From contig NZ_FOJI01000007.1 in assembly GCF_900111235.1 (NCBI RefSeq), positions 164,154-228,153 of the forward strand: DNA of 64,000 nt, read 5' to 3'. The first letter of the stretch is position 1; each line of letters begins with the position of its first letter. Both the position numbers and the translations under genes were made by a program. The notes beneath the pieces were generated by a model, which was given only the letters and a program-made list of their open reading frames with translations, had not been told where the DNA came from and searched no databases. Source of the stretch: [Clostridium] fimetarium (lineage in GTDB: Bacteria; Bacillota; Clostridia; Lachnospirales; Lachnospiraceae). Below, piece after piece: positions 10,305 to 18,553 of the stretch.

Positions 10305-12290
10305 ATGATAAAAGAAAATCAATTTTTTAATAACGGTAAGGATTCTGATAAAAAAGAAATCAAAAACAATGAAAATAAAAATGAAAAAAACAGTTCACAA
10401 GATATAACTGGTGAAAATGATAAATATTTTAAAGAAGATAAAGATTCAGAAGACAATGAAGATTCGAAAGGTATAGAAGATTCAGAAGACGATGAAGATT
10501 TAGAAGATGACTTAGATGAAGATGATGAAGACGAGAATAGCAAAAAAAATATTTTTAAAGAAAAATTAATTGGGTTAATTGAAATTTGTAAAAACAACAA
10601 AAAGAGAGTGATAATCGTTTCAATTATTATTGCGGTCATTTGTATTGGAGTTACAACAGTTGTTCTTTTAGGTAAAAACGGTAAAACGAGTGATGCAGGC
10701 GCACAGTTACCTACAACTAAAAACGAATATGTAGATGTTATACCTGCTGAAGTCGGAGATATTGATGATCCCAATGATCCCCAATTACAAAATGGTAATA
10801 ATTCGGAAGGCACTGGAGCTCAAATGAGTGCGACTGATATGAAAAAAACAAGTTCTATGTCCAATGGAATTGATCTCTCAAAATTCCAAGGAAAGGTTGA
10901 CTGGGATGCAGTGGCAGCAACTAAAAAAATAGATTTCGCAATGATAAGAGTAGGATACAGAACGGATAATAATGGGACAATAGTGGAAGATCCATATGCA
11001 AGGTACAATATGCAAATGGCAGATGAGGCAGGAATTAAGGTTGGTGTATATTTCTTCTCAACAGCGACCACAAAAGAAGAAGCATTAGAAGAAGCGGCAT
11101 GGACCACTAATACTATTGCGAAATATAAAATAACATATCCAGTAGTATATAATTGTGAAGGATTTACGAAAAGTGATAGTAGGATGTATGGGATTAGTAA
11201 TGCAAATAGAACCGATTATGCAATTGCATTCCTTAATTATGTAAAAAATGAAGGATATGAGCCGATGCTTTACGCTAATAAGACGGATCTTGATAACTCA
11301 ACGTATTGGGATACTAAAAAAATCAGTGCAAGTTATAAAATTTGGGTTGCACAATATCCAGATCAATTGACAGAAAAATCTTCTTATACGGGAACAAACG
11401 CTATGTGGCAGTATACATGTAATGGAAAAGTAACAGGTATCAATGGTTTTGTTGATATGAATATTGCTTATTTTTACTATGAAAATGCAGTGGAACCCAA
11501 AGATACAAGTGGCGCTGCGAATGCAGACAATCCGGAATTGGGTGTGACATTTACAGCAGCCAGTGGACAGCTGACAGCAAAAGAGAATACCAATTTAAGA
11601 AGTCTACCAAATACAATGGGAGATATCCTCGCAAATATTAAAAATGGAGAGTTCGCAACATTAATCAGTAATGGTGATAATGGGTGGTCAAAACTAGAAT
11701 TTAATGGCACAACAGGATATTCGTTGACAAGATTACTGACTGATAAGGTTAATGCGGTGGCAGTACCAGTGACGCCTGCGGCAACTAAGGCAGCAGAGGT
11801 AAGCGCGTATACAGATGTTTTTGATCAGGTAACTGCAAAAGAGGAAACTAATCTCAGGAAGGAAGCTAATACAACGAGTACATTAGTTGCAACAATTACC
11901 AATGGTACATTCTACACAAGAACAGGAATAGGTAAGGGCAATAATGAATGGTCAAGACTCGTATACAATGGTGAGACAGTCTATGCAAAAACAGATTTAC
12001 TGACAACTGAGGTCAAGGTAACGCAGGCACCGACGACTGCAGCAGAGGGAGAGAAGTATAAAGTCCAAAATATGGTATTTACTGCTATTAGTGACAAAGT
12101 AACGATAACTTCTAATGTTCAATCCGTGAACCTTAGAGATTTGCCGAGCACAACTGTTGGTGAAACCAAAGCTACACTTAAAACAGGTGAATTTATTGAA
12201 AGAACTGGACTCAATGAGGGTACTGGTTGGTCAAAATTAATATATAATGGGGTTACTGTATATGCATCAACACGGTACCTGAAAAATTAA
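10305..12290 (+). CDS. Membrane-anchored GH25 lysozyme with three SH3-like repeats
   Basis: A 661-residue cell-wall hydrolase. Residues 1-100 are a highly charged cytoplasmic tail (long Asp/Glu/Ser run around residues 45-80). One membrane span lies at about 101-122, then a linker. The GH25 (Lyc) domain runs from about 186 (GIDLSKFQGKVDWDAV) to about 395 (WQYTCNGKVTGINGFVDMN). Three bacterial SH3-type repeats follow at about 415-485, 505-565 and 585-660, each with a TNLR/VNLR start and a WSKL/WSRL centre. The N-in, C-out topology suggests a wall-bound muramidase for cell-wall turnover. The normal DxE catalytic motif reads N283-C-E285, so the Asp is replaced. AGGGAG precedes the start; a terminator follows. 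Confidence 0.9.
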   Translation: MIKENQFFNNGKDSDKKEIKNNENKNEKNSSQDITGENDKYFKEDKDSEDNEDSKGIEDSEDDEDLEDDLDEDDEDENSKKNIFKEKLIGLIEICKNNKKRVIIVSIIIAVICIGVTTVVLLGKNGKTSDAGAQLPTTKNEYVDVIPAEVGDIDDPNDPQLQNGNNSEGTGAQMSATDMKKTSSMSNGIDLSKFQGKVDWDAVAATKKIDFAMIRVGYRTDNNGTIVEDPYARYNMQMADEAGIKVGVYFFSTATTKEEALEEAAWTTNTIAKYKITYPVVYNCEGFTKSDSRMYGISNANRTDYAIAFLNYVKNEGYEPMLYANKTDLDNSTYWDTKKISASYKIWVAQYPDQLTEKSSYTGTNAMWQYTCNGKVTGINGFVDMNIAYFYYENAVEPKDTSGAANADNPELGVTFTAASGQLTAKENTNLRSLPNTMGDILANIKNGEFATLISNGDNGWSKLEFNGTTGYSLTRLLTDKVNAVAVPVTPAATKAAEVSAYTDVFDQVTAKEETNLRKEANTTSTLVATITNGTFYTRTGIGKGNNEWSRLVYNGETVYAKTDLLTTEVKVTQAPTTAAEGEKYKVQNMVFTAISDKVTITSNVQSVNLRDLPSTTVGETKATLKTGEFIERTGLNEGTGWSKLIYNGVTVYASTRYLKN

Positions 12291-12317
12291 TAGTGTTATT
12301 TAGAGAATCAAATATTG

Positions 12318-12360
12318 ATATGCTCCTCTATCCGTTTACACGGGAGGAGCATATTTTTTA
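12318..12360 (+). terminator. Rho-independent terminator of the GH25 lysozyme gene
   Basis: Perfect 11-bp stem ATATGCTCCTC (12318-12328) with GAGGAGCATAT (12344-12354), 15-base loop, then six Ts. Confidence 0.85.
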
Positions 12361-12625
12361 TGTAAACCATTAATAGAATATTTATAAATAACACATTTGC
12401 AAATACTAAATAACGTAAATATAGTTCTAAAATAATGTAAATAATGCTTTACAATATATGCTATAAAATGTATAATAATATTATCTTAAAGATCTTTATG
12501 AAGTTTCAAGTTTTACTCATTTGCATGCTAGCGTGCTTCTTTTTCATCTCATCTCAAAAAATATCCTAATTATTTTCAAGTTAAAAATTAATATGAATAT
12601 GCGGAATGCCAATGCAAGTTAATAT
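12361..12625. other. AT-rich intergenic stretch, no gene seen
   Basis: Very AT-rich DNA between the GH25 terminator and the pilus-like locus. A short near-palindrome GCATGCTAGCGTGC followed by a pyrimidine tract lies near 12523-12545. No clear sigma-A promoter could be assigned, although the promoter of the downstream locus must lie here or in the repeat zone. No RNA gene recognised. Confidence 0.4.
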
Positions 12626-12784
12626 ATGAGGCAGCTATATTCTGAATTTTTAGCGTATTATTCATCAGAAAAATATCTGAAAAGTTATCTGGAAAGTTAT
12701 CTGGAAAGTTATCTGGAAAGTTATCTGGAAAGTTATCTGAAAAGTAATCCCAAAAAGTTATCCCAAAAGTTATTTCAAAAATGA
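12626..12784 (+). CDS. Possible 52-residue repeat peptide (YLxS repeats) upstream of the pilin-like gene
   Basis: An ORF from ATG 12626 to TGA 12782-12784 spans the 12-bp tandem repeat at 12669-12776. It reads the repeat as ESYL units (about five) flanked by a basic tail, giving an amphipathic-looking helix. The stop overlaps the ribosome site of the next gene (AAAGGAGG 12784-12791), which would allow translational coupling. Against it: no Shine-Dalgarno sequence is visible before ATG 12626, and an open frame can arise simply because the repeat unit is a multiple of three. Treat as a candidate only. Confidence 0.3.
   Translation: MRQLYSEFLAYYSSEKYLKSYLESYLESYLESYLESYLKSNPKKLSQKLFQK
12669..12776. 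repeat. 12-bp tandem repeat, about nine units
   Basis: Four identical units AAAGTTATCTGG at 12681-12728, a fifth with one change (12729-12740), and degenerate units on both sides (12669-12680 and 12741-12776). The array ends directly at the ribosome-binding site of the pilin-like gene at 12798. There is no spacer, so it is not a CRISPR. Confidence 0.95.
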
Positions 12785-12797
12785 AAGGAGGAAAAGA

Positions 12798-12971
12798 ATG
12801 TTAGCTAAAATTTTTGATGAATATGGTGGTGCTATCAAAACAGTTGTTGTTTTATTGCTAATTATTGCGATTGTAGTAGTTTTATTAGCGACAAATGGCC
12901 CAGTAAAAACAGCATTTACAGATCTACTATCAAGTTTCTTTACCAAAGCAAGCACTAGCTCCGGCATATAA
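12798..12971 (+). CDS. Flp-pilin-like micro-protein 1 (57 residues, EYG motif)
   Basis: A 57-residue protein starting MLAKIFDEYGGAIKT, then one hydrophobic span of about 18 residues (residues 14-31) and a short polar tail. The EYG followed directly by a long hydrophobic helix is the signature of mature Flp (Tad) pilins, where Glu+5 and Tyr+6 precede the helix. Here the Glu is residue 8, so at most three residues could be a leader and the usual Gly at the cleavage site is missing. AAAGGAGG lies six bases before ATG. It precedes the ATPase gene by 78 bases, fitting a highly translated structural subunit. Two paralogs follow at 16090 and 16215. Confidence 0.7.
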   Translation: MLAKIFDEYGGAIKTVVVLLLIIAIVVVLLATNGPVKTAFTDLLSSFFTKASTSSGI

Positions 12972-13049
12972 TCAGTCGGAGATTGAGGGGGCTTGTACAA
13001 TGTGGATATATTGGACTGGCTCCTTTTTTGAAAGGAGATTAATTTTAAA
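12972..13049 (+). promoter_or_regulatory. Possible weak attenuator hairpin between pilin-like gene and ATPase gene
   Basis: AGGGGGCT near 12986 can pair, with G-U pairs and one bulge, with GGCTCC just before a TTTTTT run near 13019-13028. A partial terminator here would let the structural peptide be made in excess over the ATPase. The stem is weak, so this is tentative. GAAAGGAG before 13050 is the ATPase ribosome site. Confidence 0.25.
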
Positions 13050-14132
13050 ATGGCAGAAAATAAAACCAAAATTATGACAGGAGTTATTACAAAAGAAAGG
13101 CTGAAACCACTTTTTAAATATTTAAAAAATGATGAGATTACTGACGTTGATTGGAATGGCTCAGACCTCTGGATTAAAAATATATATAACGAAAGTATTA
13201 TGATTCCCAAAGAAGAACATGAAATAACACCAGCATTCATTCAAGCATTTACTACGCATGTTTCTAATTCTGTTTCTAAATTGTTTAATCAAGAAAATTG
13301 TGTGTTGGAAGCAGAAACAGAGGACTATCGTATTGAATGTGTCCATGAAGCCAGGGCTATTTCTGGAAGATGCTGTTGTATTCGTAAAACCACACGAACC
13401 CCACGGATGTCATATAAATATTTGATTGATTCCAAGTATACTATTTCACCTATTTTAAATTTACTGATTAATTGTTGTATTGCAAAGTTTAATTTTATGA
13501 TTGCAGGGGAACCGGGTGTAGGAAAAACAGAATTCGCAAAGTTTTTATCATTGTTTATACCAGATGATCAGAGAGTAATTACAATTGAGGATTCTCCTGA
13601 GTGGCATTACAAAGAACTGAAACCCTATGCAGATGGTATTGAATTACAAGTGAATGATGATTTTTCTTATACTGATGCATTAAAGACTTGTATGAGACTT
13701 AACCCAAGAAGGATATTTTTATCGGAAGTAAGATCAACTGAAGCAAAATCACTTATAGAATGTTGGTCAAATGGGGTTAAGGGGTTTTCTACCCTGCACA
13801 CAGATGATGCGAGAAAAATACCTGATAGAATTCTTAATATGATGCCAACTCGAGCAGATGCAGAAAGATTAAAAAGCAATGTATATGAAAATTTGGATAT
13901 TGGAATTTTGATAAATCAAAAGAAAGACGAGGATGGTAAGAACCATAGATACATCGAACAGGTATGCTTCTTTGAAAGAGATATTCAAAAAGAAGAAAAC
14001 AAAATATATATGATCGTTGAGGAAGGCAAAATAATAACGCAAGAGATACCTCAAAGCAAAAAAATAAAACTGAAAGGCATAAGCTATTTTGAGATTTCCG
14101 ATGTCCTAAAGGAGAAGTATTATGAAACATAA
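13050..14132 (+). CDS. TadA/CpaF-like type II/IV secretion ATPase
   Basis: A 360-residue cytoplasmic hexameric-type ATPase of the VirB11/CpaF/TadA class that powers assembly of pili or secretion. Visible: an N-terminal domain with ITDVDWNGSDLWI (like the NDE/INDI region of CpaF), Walker A GEPGVGKTEF near residue 153, Asp-box IEDSPEW near 185, Walker B RRIFLSEVRS near 220, and His box GFSTLHTDD near 247. It is shorter than typical CpaF (about 420-480). It overlaps the next gene by 11 bases, implying tight coupling with the membrane platform. No TadZ, RcpA secretin or prepilin peptidase is nearby. Confidence 0.88.
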   Translation: MAENKTKIMTGVITKERLKPLFKYLKNDEITDVDWNGSDLWIKNIYNESIMIPKEEHEITPAFIQAFTTHVSNSVSKLFNQENCVLEAETEDYRIECVHEARAISGRCCCIRKTTRTPRMSYKYLIDSKYTISPILNLLINCCIAKFNFMIAGEPGVGKTEFAKFLSLFIPDDQRVITIEDSPEWHYKELKPYADGIELQVNDDFSYTDALKTCMRLNPRRIFLSEVRSTEAKSLIECWSNGVKGFSTLHTDDARKIPDRILNMMPTRADAERLKSNVYENLDIGILINQKKDEDGKNHRYIEQVCFFERDIQKEENKIYMIVEEGKIITQEIPQSKKIKLKGISYFEISDVLKEKYYET

Positions 14133-15639
14133 GAAAACCAAAAGAAAAAGCATGTTTTACTATTTGAGACATAAAAATCTTATTGTTGAAATCGAACAGT
14201 TTGGCCATGTTTTATCTTTCAAAGAATTAATGTTCAGTTACATTAAAGTGGTATTTATAGGTATGGTGGCGGCTTATTTATTCAAGTTACCAATTTATGG
14301 TTACATAACCATTATGGGTGCATCTACACTATTTGTATCCAGACTTATTATTGGCTCATATAAGAGCATTTATGAACAAAAGAAGTTTAGTGATGCTAAT
14401 CTGTACCTGGAAAAAATGTTGTATTTTTTTAAGAAGTCAAAGAAAATTTATTCATCATTAAATGAAGCTTTAAATGTGTTCCCAAGTGGAAACATTCATA
14501 ATTTGATCGAAAATGCTATAGAGATTATACGCACTTGCGAAAGTAAAAATGTATCAGAAGAAGCATTGAAATTAATTGAAAAAGAGTTCCCCAATAGCAG
14601 AATAAAAACACTTCATTCCTTCATGCTAAACGTTGAATCGAAAGGTGGGGACCCATCACTCGGGGTTGAAATGTTACTGAATGATCGAGCACTTTGGACA
14701 AATAGAGTTGTATCATTACAACAAGACAAGCAACTTATCAAAAAGAATGTGATTATAGCACTCATTATGACATTAGGGTTATGCTTAACAATTCTATATT
14801 TACCATTTATGATTGGAAACATAGGTAATATGGATATAAGCGGTAATATATTTGTGCAATGGTCAGCAATAGCATTAATTATTTTTCTTTTGTTTTTTTA
14901 TACAAAGGTAAACAATCAGCTCAGCACGAATTGGCTTGAGTATGATCTTATTCAAGATAACTTAAAAATAGAGAAAAGATATAACGATTTTATTCATATT
15001 GATATGCAAAAGGAAAGAGTAAAAAGTGTTATATACGCAGCGATACCAGCACTTGGGACAGCAATTTTATTTGCTTTTTTTAATTTAAAAGTTATATTAT
15101 TTGTTGGTTTAGCAACGGCTATGTTTTTCTTGAATGCGTATAAGCTCGGTTATAAAATCGAAAAAAAGAATTTGATAAAGGAAATAAGTAAAGTATTTCC
15201 GACCTGGTTATTGAATATAGCATTATTAATGCAAAATGAAAATGTTCACATGGCAATTGTTATATCCTATGAGGGTGCCCCACCTATTTTAAAACCGGCT
15301 ATTAAACAGTTATTAGAAGAACTCGATGATAATCCCACGTCTGAAGCTCCATTCAATAAATTTCTAAGTGATTTTTGTTTATCGGAAGTAAAAGAATCCA
15401 TGAATTCATTATATTGCATTAGCGAAGCCTCAGGAGGTAATATTGAGGATGAATTTCGTCAGATTATTACCAGAGTTAACAAGTATATGGATAAGGCAGA
15501 ACAAATAAAAAACAGCGATAAATTAGCAATTATGAGCGCTTATATCAGTGCGCCCGCCTTGGTTGGTACATTTAAACTATCCATAGACATGGTAGTTATG
15601 CTCATAACTTTCATATCTATGAGTAATTCAATAGTTTAA
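14122..15639 (+). CDS. TadB/TadC-like membrane platform protein
   Basis: A 505-residue integral membrane protein. Hydrophobic spans lie at about residues 40-75 (two), 209-232, 243-260, 302-340 (two) and 479-500, separated by two cytoplasmic domains. This is the arrangement expected if TadB and TadC (GspF/T2SSF-like halves) are joined in one chain. A sequence-level match to T2SSF motifs is not obvious by eye; the assignment rests on its 11-base overlap with the ATPase, size and topology. It would form the inner-membrane platform on which the ATPase acts. AAAGGAG precedes ATG inside the end of the ATPase gene. Confidence 0.65.
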   Translation: MKHKKTKRKSMFYYLRHKNLIVEIEQFGHVLSFKELMFSYIKVVFIGMVAAYLFKLPIYGYITIMGASTLFVSRLIIGSYKSIYEQKKFSDANLYLEKMLYFFKKSKKIYSSLNEALNVFPSGNIHNLIENAIEIIRTCESKNVSEEALKLIEKEFPNSRIKTLHSFMLNVESKGGDPSLGVEMLLNDRALWTNRVVSLQQDKQLIKKNVIIALIMTLGLCLTILYLPFMIGNIGNMDISGNIFVQWSAIALIIFLLFFYTKVNNQLSTNWLEYDLIQDNLKIEKRYNDFIHIDMQKERVKSVIYAAIPALGTAILFAFFNLKVILFVGLATAMFFLNAYKLGYKIEKKNLIKEISKVFPTWLLNIALLMQNENVHMAIVISYEGAPPILKPAIKQLLEELDDNPTSEAPFNKFLSDFCLSEVKESMNSLYCISEASGGNIEDEFRQIITRVNKYMDKAEQIKNSDKLAIMSAYISAPALVGTFKLSIDMVVMLITFISMSNSIV

Positions 15640-15648
15640 GGAGGATAT

Positions 15649-15981
15649 ATGTCACAAGTATTTAAAACATATCTAACATTATTTTTAATATTTCTTGGTG
15701 TACTCATACTGATTGGTATCATAACTGCAGATATTGATATCTCAAATTCAAGGGATTACAAAAATTATGTTATAGATCAAATGGAAAATAGTAATCTCTC
15801 TGATAGTGTGATAGAAGCCTGCAAGACGAATGCAAAAATCTATCATTATGAATTAGTAACGAAGTCTATAAAAGATGATATAGGGAAAACGATAGCAGTA
15901 GAAGTTATTTTAAAATACAACTATTCTATCAAACTTGTTAATGTATTAATAGAACATGAGCTTCGCGGATATGCAAGGTAG
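15649..15981 (+). CDS. Single-span exported protein of the pilus-like locus (110 residues)
   Basis: A 110-residue protein with one N-terminal hydrophobic segment (about residues 6-27) and a small polar extracellular domain containing one Cys. AGGAGG lies five bases before ATG, nine bases after the platform gene. The type II-like anchor with short head resembles pseudopilin or TadE-like minor subunits in general shape only. No family recognised. A 108-base gap to the next micro-gene holds nothing clear. Confidence 0.7.
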   Translation: MSQVFKTYLTLFLIFLGVLILIGIITADIDISNSRDYKNYVIDQMENSNLSDSVIEACKTNAKIYHYELVTKSIKDDIGKTIAVEVILKYNYSIKLVNVLIEHELRGYAR

Positions 15982-16089
15982 GCGATACCTTCTTATTTAT
16001 GAAATATTTATATTTTGAAAAATGATATTAACAATATTTTTCAATCGAGGAAAGTGAGCTTTTGAAAGTACTGAGAAAAGAGGGGAAAT

Positions 16090-16197
16090 ATGAAAAGTAT
16101 AATGGATGAATATGGGGAATCCTTGATTAATTATGTGATTGGAACAATGATTGGATCAATGTTAACTACAGCATTAATTGTTGTATCTTTATATTAA
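16090..16197 (+). CDS. Flp-pilin-like micro-protein 2 (35 residues, EYG motif)
   Basis: A 35-residue protein: MKSIMDEYGESLINYVIG, then a hydrophobic helix to the C-terminus. It carries the same [IM]-[FM]-[DE]-E-Y-G block as the micro-proteins at 12798 and 16215, with Glu at residue 7. GAGGGGAAAT just upstream is the ribosome site. Seventeen bases separate it from the next micro-gene. Too short for standard gene callers; recognised by the shared motif, hydrophobic helix and tight spacing. Confidence 0.6.
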   Translation: MKSIMDEYGESLINYVIGTMIGSMLTTALIVVSLY

Positions 16198-16214
16198 AGG
16201 AGTGAGAAAAAATT

Positions 16215-16358
16215 ATGTTAAGCCAAATTTTTGAAGAATATGGAAATCAAATCACAGCCGCTATTGAAGTATTTCTTTTTATTGTATTAGTTGCTGGAAT
16301 CTTTTTTGGAGGAACAATTGGGAATATCATATTAAGCATATCTAATGGTATGTGTTAG
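16215..16358 (+). CDS. Flp-pilin-like micro-protein 3 (47 residues, EYG motif)
   Basis: A 47-residue protein starting MLSQIFEEYGNQITAAIEV, followed by a hydrophobic span (about residues 17-42) with several Gly, and a C-terminal Cys. It is closest to micro-protein 1: both have M-L-x-x-I-F-[DE]-E-Y-G. AAAGGAG lies about ten bases before ATG; the stop overlaps the AGGAG ribosome site of the next gene (start 16368), so translation is probably coupled. Confidence 0.62.
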   Translation: MLSQIFEEYGNQITAAIEVFLFIVLVAGIFFGGTIGNIILSISNGMC

Positions 16359-16367
16359 GAGAAAACA

Positions 16368-16886
16368 TTGAAACAAATACTAAAAGTTTTGGGAACTTCA
16401 TTTATTATGGCGGTTGTTGTTCTTGGTCTATTGATTATTTTAAATAACATAAGTTTTACCTCAAATGGAAAAACTCACACAGGAATCTTTGAAGTTTTAG
16501 GTATGGCTTCAACCATTGAGAGTGCTTCGTATTGTGCATCGGATTCAGCGGTATTTGAAAGTGTAGTGGCTTTGAAAAAACCTGAAATCTATTTTGAAAA
16601 AGCTGAATTAGAGAATTTAATAAAAGATAAAGATATTGAAATATTAAATTACTTCAAGGTAAAATTTAATAGCAAAGATAATGTAATCGATGCAAACAGT
16701 ATAGATGAAAGTCATTGTAAGATTTTGGACATTACAGATAAAAATGGCAATAGTTTTATGTATCTATATAATAAGCAACTCAGAACAATTAAATTTAATC
16801 ATACAGATATATATACAATTACATTTTTTTTATTAGATAATGAACAAAAAGAAAGTACGGCCATAATAAATATACCCGTCAATTAA
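16368..16886 (+). CDS. Single-span exported protein of the pilus-like locus (172 residues)
   Basis: Starts with TTG at 16368, chosen because AGGAG is seven bases upstream and no ATG fits. One N-terminal hydrophobic span (about residues 9-27) is followed by an extracellular domain of about 140 residues with two Cys (CAS near 58 and CKI near 115). Polar, beta-rich looking; no recognised family. Position directly after three pilin-like genes suggests a minor pilin or tip subunit (inference). Confidence 0.65.
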   Translation: MKQILKVLGTSFIMAVVVLGLLIILNNISFTSNGKTHTGIFEVLGMASTIESASYCASDSAVFESVVALKKPEIYFEKAELENLIKDKDIEILNYFKVKFNSKDNVIDANSIDESHCKILDITDKNGNSFMYLYNKQLRTIKFNHTDIYTITFFLLDNEQKESTAIINIPVN

Positions 16887-16905
16887 AAAGGAGGCTTGGA
16901 TTAAA

Positions 16906-17529
16906 GTGAAAAATACAATTTTAGGAATGTGTTTTGTTTTTTTTATTGTCATTTCGATGTCTATTATTTATACTATTGATGGGAGACGTATTAGAAAGGA
17001 GGAGACAGTGGACAGCCTCAGCAGCGCAATTGAAAGCTCTATGCAAGCGCTTGTTGATAATAAATATAAAATATCAAATAACGAAGAATTTATTGCAGAT
17101 TTTACAGAGGCACTTTTAGTACAAATTGAAAGTGATTTTACAGTGACTATTAATATACTCGATATAGATTATGAAAAGAAGATATTATCTATCGAAGTAA
17201 TAGAGCACTATCAACATCCAAATGGGAAACCGGCCACTGTAGCCTGCGTAAAGACTGTAATATTTGAACAGGACATTGACAGTAGCCTAACCGAAGCAAA
17301 CAGACAAGTAAAAATCACATACATGATACCTGGTAATGGTACCAATATTATATATAAAGAATTTTCTATCAAAAAAGGTTGCGAAATCATCATACCTCAA
17401 AGTCCGTCTATAGATGGTAAAGCATTTATCGAATGGACATTAAATGGTTCCCAATATATATTGATGGATTCAGACCAGAACAAAGTAAAGGTTAATGAAG
17501 ATATTTCCTTATATGCAGAATTCAATTAA
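16906..17529 (+). CDS. Exported protein with C-terminal InlB-type repeat (207 residues)
   Basis: Starts with GTG at 16906, 11 bases after GGAGG. An N-terminal hydrophobic segment (about residues 3-21) anchors or exports it. The middle resembles the preceding exported proteins in being small, polar and beta-rich. The last 70 residues look like one InlB B-repeat (Listeria-Bacteroides type, normally Y-x-P-G-G ... F-x-G-W ... L-Y-A-x-W): ITYMIPGNGT, then FIEWTLNG, then ISLYAEFN. The same repeat type occurs twice in the large protein at 18554, linking the genes to one surface structure. Confidence 0.68.
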   Translation: MKNTILGMCFVFFIVISMSIIYTIDGRRIRKEETVDSLSSAIESSMQALVDNKYKISNNEEFIADFTEALLVQIESDFTVTINILDIDYEKKILSIEVIEHYQHPNGKPATVACVKTVIFEQDIDSSLTEANRQVKITYMIPGNGTNIIYKEFSIKKGCEIIIPQSPSIDGKAFIEWTLNGSQYILMDSDQNKVKVNEDISLYAEFN

Positions 17530-17579
17530 ATTAAAAGTTCTGAAAATATAAGGAATACATAAAAGAAAATGGAGGAGTG

Positions 17580-17627
17580 AAAAAAAGTAGTAAAAAAAGT
17601 GGTAAAAAAAGTAGTAAAAAAAGTAGT
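17580..17627. repeat. 12-bp tandem repeat, four units
   Basis: Four near-identical units of AAAAAAAGTAGT just before the ribosome site of the lipoprotein gene. Like the array at 12669-12776, it has a 12-bp period and lies directly upstream of a locus gene. It would read as KKSS units from a GTG at 17577, but the ribosome site would be one base away, so coding is unlikely. Confidence 0.9.
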
Positions 17628-17654
17628 GAATAAAAGGAGATGGGGGACAGATAT

Positions 17655-18503
17655 TTGAAAAAATCAAAAATCAAGCTTTTTTATTTGTTATCAATTTTGT
17701 TATTATGCGCTTGTAACTCAAAAACAAGTACTTCAAATGTAAGTGAAAACATTAGTCAGTCGGCAACTACGATTAGTAAAGAAACAACAGCCGACAAAAA
17801 AACAATAACCACTTTGCCCGATGGCACTATCATTGAGAAATCTAGTGATGGTACGACAATCGAAAGGTCTAGTGATGGTACTACAAAAGAAATTCAAGCA
17901 AATGGTACTGTTATCAAAACCGCAATAGATGGTACTATTACTGAGACTAAAATAGATGGTACGGTTATTCTTACTAAAACTGATGGATATAGAATAGAAA
18001 CCTCACCAGACGGTAGTACTAAGGAAATTCAAACAGCGACACAATTAGTAACAGAGAAGCCTACGGAAGCGCAAATGTCAACGCAGGCCACAACGGAATC
18101 CTCTTCACAAGTACCTGCGCCTACTGAAGCACCTATAACTCCAATTGAAGCGCCTCCAACAGAAGCACCTGTAGCAACAACAGGGCGGACTTATGGTTAC
18201 TATACCAATTGTACAACAACCGGGCTTATTCAAGATAAAACTGAGTATGGAAACCATCGGCCTTATGAATATTTTAAATTGACAGAATCACCCATCGCTT
18301 ATTGCATTGCTTACGCAGAAGATGCATTGAGTTATGGTGTAAAACCAAAATTCAATTCCCTTTTAGGACTTACATCTACCATGAAGGAATTTAGTGATTA
18401 CGGAAAATCAAAAGGCGGAAATGGTGTTGTTGGAGTTGAGTTAAGTGATTTTGGTTATTATAATGGTCTTCTAGTTTGTGTTGTAAGTGTTGATTTAAAT
18501 TAA
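17655..18503 (+). CDS. Surface lipoprotein with eight 9-residue DGT repeats
   Basis: About 282 residues from a TTG start at 17655, preceded by GGGGGA at seven bases; ATG 17640 is too close to AAGGAG. A type II signal peptide ends in the lipobox L-C-A-C (KLFYLLSILLLCAC), so the Cys is lipid-anchored outside the membrane. Residues about 56-127 hold eight consecutive 9-residue repeats, each beginning DGT (or NGT, DGY, DGS), encoded by a 27-bp array at 17820-18035. A Thr/Pro/Ala-rich linker follows, then a C-terminal domain of about 105 residues (GRTYGYYTNC to the end) of unknown fold. A surface assembly or anchoring role in the locus is inferred from position only. Confidence 0.72.
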   Translation: MKKSKIKLFYLLSILLLCACNSKTSTSNVSENISQSATTISKETTADKKTITTLPDGTIIEKSSDGTTIERSSDGTTKEIQANGTVIKTAIDGTITETKIDGTVILTKTDGYRIETSPDGSTKEIQTATQLVTEKPTEAQMSTQATTESSSQVPAPTEAPITPIEAPPTEAPVATTGRTYGYYTNCTTTGLIQDKTEYGNHRPYEYFKLTESPIAYCIAYAEDALSYGVKPKFNSLLGLTSTMKEFSDYGKSKGGNGVVGVELSDFGYYNGLLVCVVSVDLN

Positions 18504-18553
18504 ATAATAAATAACGCAGTACTAAGGTTTATGTGAATAGGAAAGGAAGAATA

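Noticed and set aside
10319..10813. Antisense frame opposite the acidic tail of the GH25 gene
   Set aside because: A Ser/Leu-rich shadow of an acidic low-complexity region.
12669..12776. CRISPR-like look of the 12-bp array
   Set aside because: Units are contiguous, no unique spacers, and no cas genes are in the window.
17577..17633. GTG-started 18-residue KKSS peptide over the 12-bp array
   Set aside because: The GGAGG is only one base from the GTG and the frame is open only because of the repeat.
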